This document shows, piece after piece, positions 62,701 through 64,000 of a stretch of 64,000 bases of DNA. The position numbers and the translations under genes are program-made. A model generated the notes under the pieces. That model was not told the origin of the DNA and did no database searches. It saw nothing but the letters and a program-made list of their open reading frames with translations. The stretch comes from Flavobacterium nitratireducens. Lineage in GTDB: Bacteria; Bacteroidota; Bacteroidia; Flavobacteriales; Flavobacteriaceae. Numbering within the stretch: the stretch's first letter is position 1; every line of letters begins with the position of its first letter. The DNA lies in contig NZ_CP121111.1 in assembly GCF_029625335.1 (NCBI RefSeq), forward strand, positions 2,294,001 to 2,358,000. Reading direction: 5' to 3'.

Positions 62701-63272
62701 AATTTAAAATTTTGAATTGGATTTTGGCTGTTCCAAATGGTTCCTAATAGGGCTACATCATCAAAACCTGCTTTTAAAGTGGTTTCAATATTCGAAGCCT
62801 GAATTCCGCCTAAAGCAATGAGTTGGGTTTTGAAATTGGTTCGGTTATTTATAGCTGTCAAAAGATTCGTTTTTGAAGCATAATTTGGTTTCGAAATACT
62901 CTCAAAAACCGGACTTAAAAAAGCGTAGTCAAATTCGGCAGCCAAAGCATTAAATTCTTCAACGGAGTGAGTAGAAGTTGATTTTAAGAACCTACAAGGT
63001 TTTGATAACCTTGCAGGAGAGTTAAAAGTTTCTGTTCTCATTTTTTCTGTGAAATGAATTCTATTCATTCCTAATTCTTCTGCTAATTGATGATGACTGT
63101 GTAAAACCAGTTTATTTCGAAATTCCAATCCAATAGCAGTTACAAATTTTTTCATTTCTTCAGCTGAATATTCAGGTTTTCTAACATGCAATAATTCCAG
63201 TCCTTCCTCAAAAAGAGAATGGATTATTGGGATTTCGTTTGCTATCGCAGTTGGATTGGAAAAGACTATCAT
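62673..63272 (-). CDS. ThiE/TenI-like second thiamine phosphate synthase homologue
   Basis: This 199-residue TIM-barrel of the ThiE/TenI superfamily shows ELLHVRKPEYSAEEMKKFV near residue 27, FDYAFLSPVFESISKP and ALGGIQASNIETTLKAGFDD. Compared with the true ThiE gene downstream, it lacks the HLGxxD diphosphate-binding motif (it has IHFTEKM in that place). It may be TenI-like (thiazole aromatisation) or a salvage variant. It sits between thiC and thiD on the same transcript. Confidence 0.82.
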   Translation of the reverse strand: MIVFSNPTAIANEIPIIHSLFEEGLELLHVRKPEYSAEEMKKFVTAIGLEFRNKLVLHSHHQLAEELGMNRIHFTEKMRTETFNSPARLSKPCRFLKSTSTHSVEEFNALAAEFDYAFLSPVFESISKPNYASKTNLLTAINNRTNFKTQLIALGGIQASNIETTLKAGFDDVALLGTIWNSQNPIQNFKLCQQIALSF

Positions 63273-63283
63273 GTTATGGGGTA

Positions 63284-63330
63284 TTAAGTATCAAGATTTT
63301 AGTCTTAATACTTAATACTAATGTCTTGAT
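63284..63330. repeat. Repeat spacer between thiC and the thiE-like gene
   Basis: The words AAGTATCAAGA and its complement TCTTGATACT, with ATTAAGTATTAAGA-like copies, form an imperfect inverted repeat. Related words occur at 50524-50600. It is a short intercistronic repeat. Confidence 0.5.
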
Positions 63331-63331
63331 A

Positions 63332-64000
<669 letters not shown>

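Overview
The window is AT-rich chromosomal DNA from a member of the Flavobacteriaceae, most likely Flavobacterium or a close relative. The evidence is the gliding-motility pair gldE-gldD, several Bacteroidetes-type families (DUF3078, DUF3109, DUF3127, DUF4301, OMP_b-brl_3-type receptors), promoters of the Bacteroidetes form TTG-N17..23-TAnnTTTG, and A-rich leaders without Shine-Dalgarno sequences. No rRNA, tRNA, prophage, plasmid or CRISPR array was seen. The only mobile element is one IS3-family insertion sequence.

Layout. 1-6 kb: a phosphate uptake locus (porin O/P, pstS, pstC, pstA, pstB, phoU) with a good promoter and a palindrome before pstS. 6-16 kb: housekeeping and small conserved genes (glycosyltransferase, aspartate kinase, GNAT, fructose-bisphosphatase, TerB, HupE-like, dCMP deaminase, S41 protease, FAD oxidoreductase, MarC, DUF3109). 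16-20 kb: class Ia ribonucleotide reductase nrdB-nrdA. 20-22 kb: an IS3 element between an RDD-family gene and a broken RDD-family gene. 22-31 kb: dgt, DUF3078, dxs, tadA, a membrane glycolipid cassette (GT39, GtrA, PAP2), and RNase G with a short basic protein and HU. 32-36 kb: mutY, ssb, gldE, gldD and an EamA exporter. 36-45 kb: an M16 peptidase pair, ribosomal proteins L21/L27, a large beta-barrel receptor and ahcY. 45-48 kb: phosphopantetheinyl transferase, then a truncated-haemoglobin operon next to a Crp/Fnr regulator. 47-53 kb: GGGP synthase, a PnuC-type transporter, DUF4301, arfB, and a TPP-riboswitch-controlled TonB receptor. 53-59 kb: Rieske-like lipoprotein, greA, HIT protein, transglutaminase-like protein, histidine kinase, DUF3127, aat. 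59-64 kb: a minus-strand thiamine biosynthesis operon (thiC, thiE-like, thiD, thiE, thiG, thiH, thiF-like) that runs off the right edge.

The thiamine theme links the last quarter: the riboswitch-controlled outer-membrane receptor would import thiamine-type compounds, and the right-hand operon makes the vitamin. The PnuC/PnuT-type transporter may complete the uptake route.

A notable property is a series of single-base frameshifts, nearly all in homopolymers and nearly all repaired by adding one base. They affect pstB, fbp, the EamA gene, one M16 peptidase, pnuC (twice) and the transglutaminase-like gene. This looks more like sequencing or assembly error than gene decay. Other points worth attention are a 13-residue acidic tandem repeat inside PstC, a Rieske-like lipoprotein that has lost its histidine ligands, a DUF3127 protein with an SSB-like tail, a Crp-type operator before the haemoglobin operon, and two families of dispersed palindromic repeats. 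I did not find a clearly new multi-gene system.
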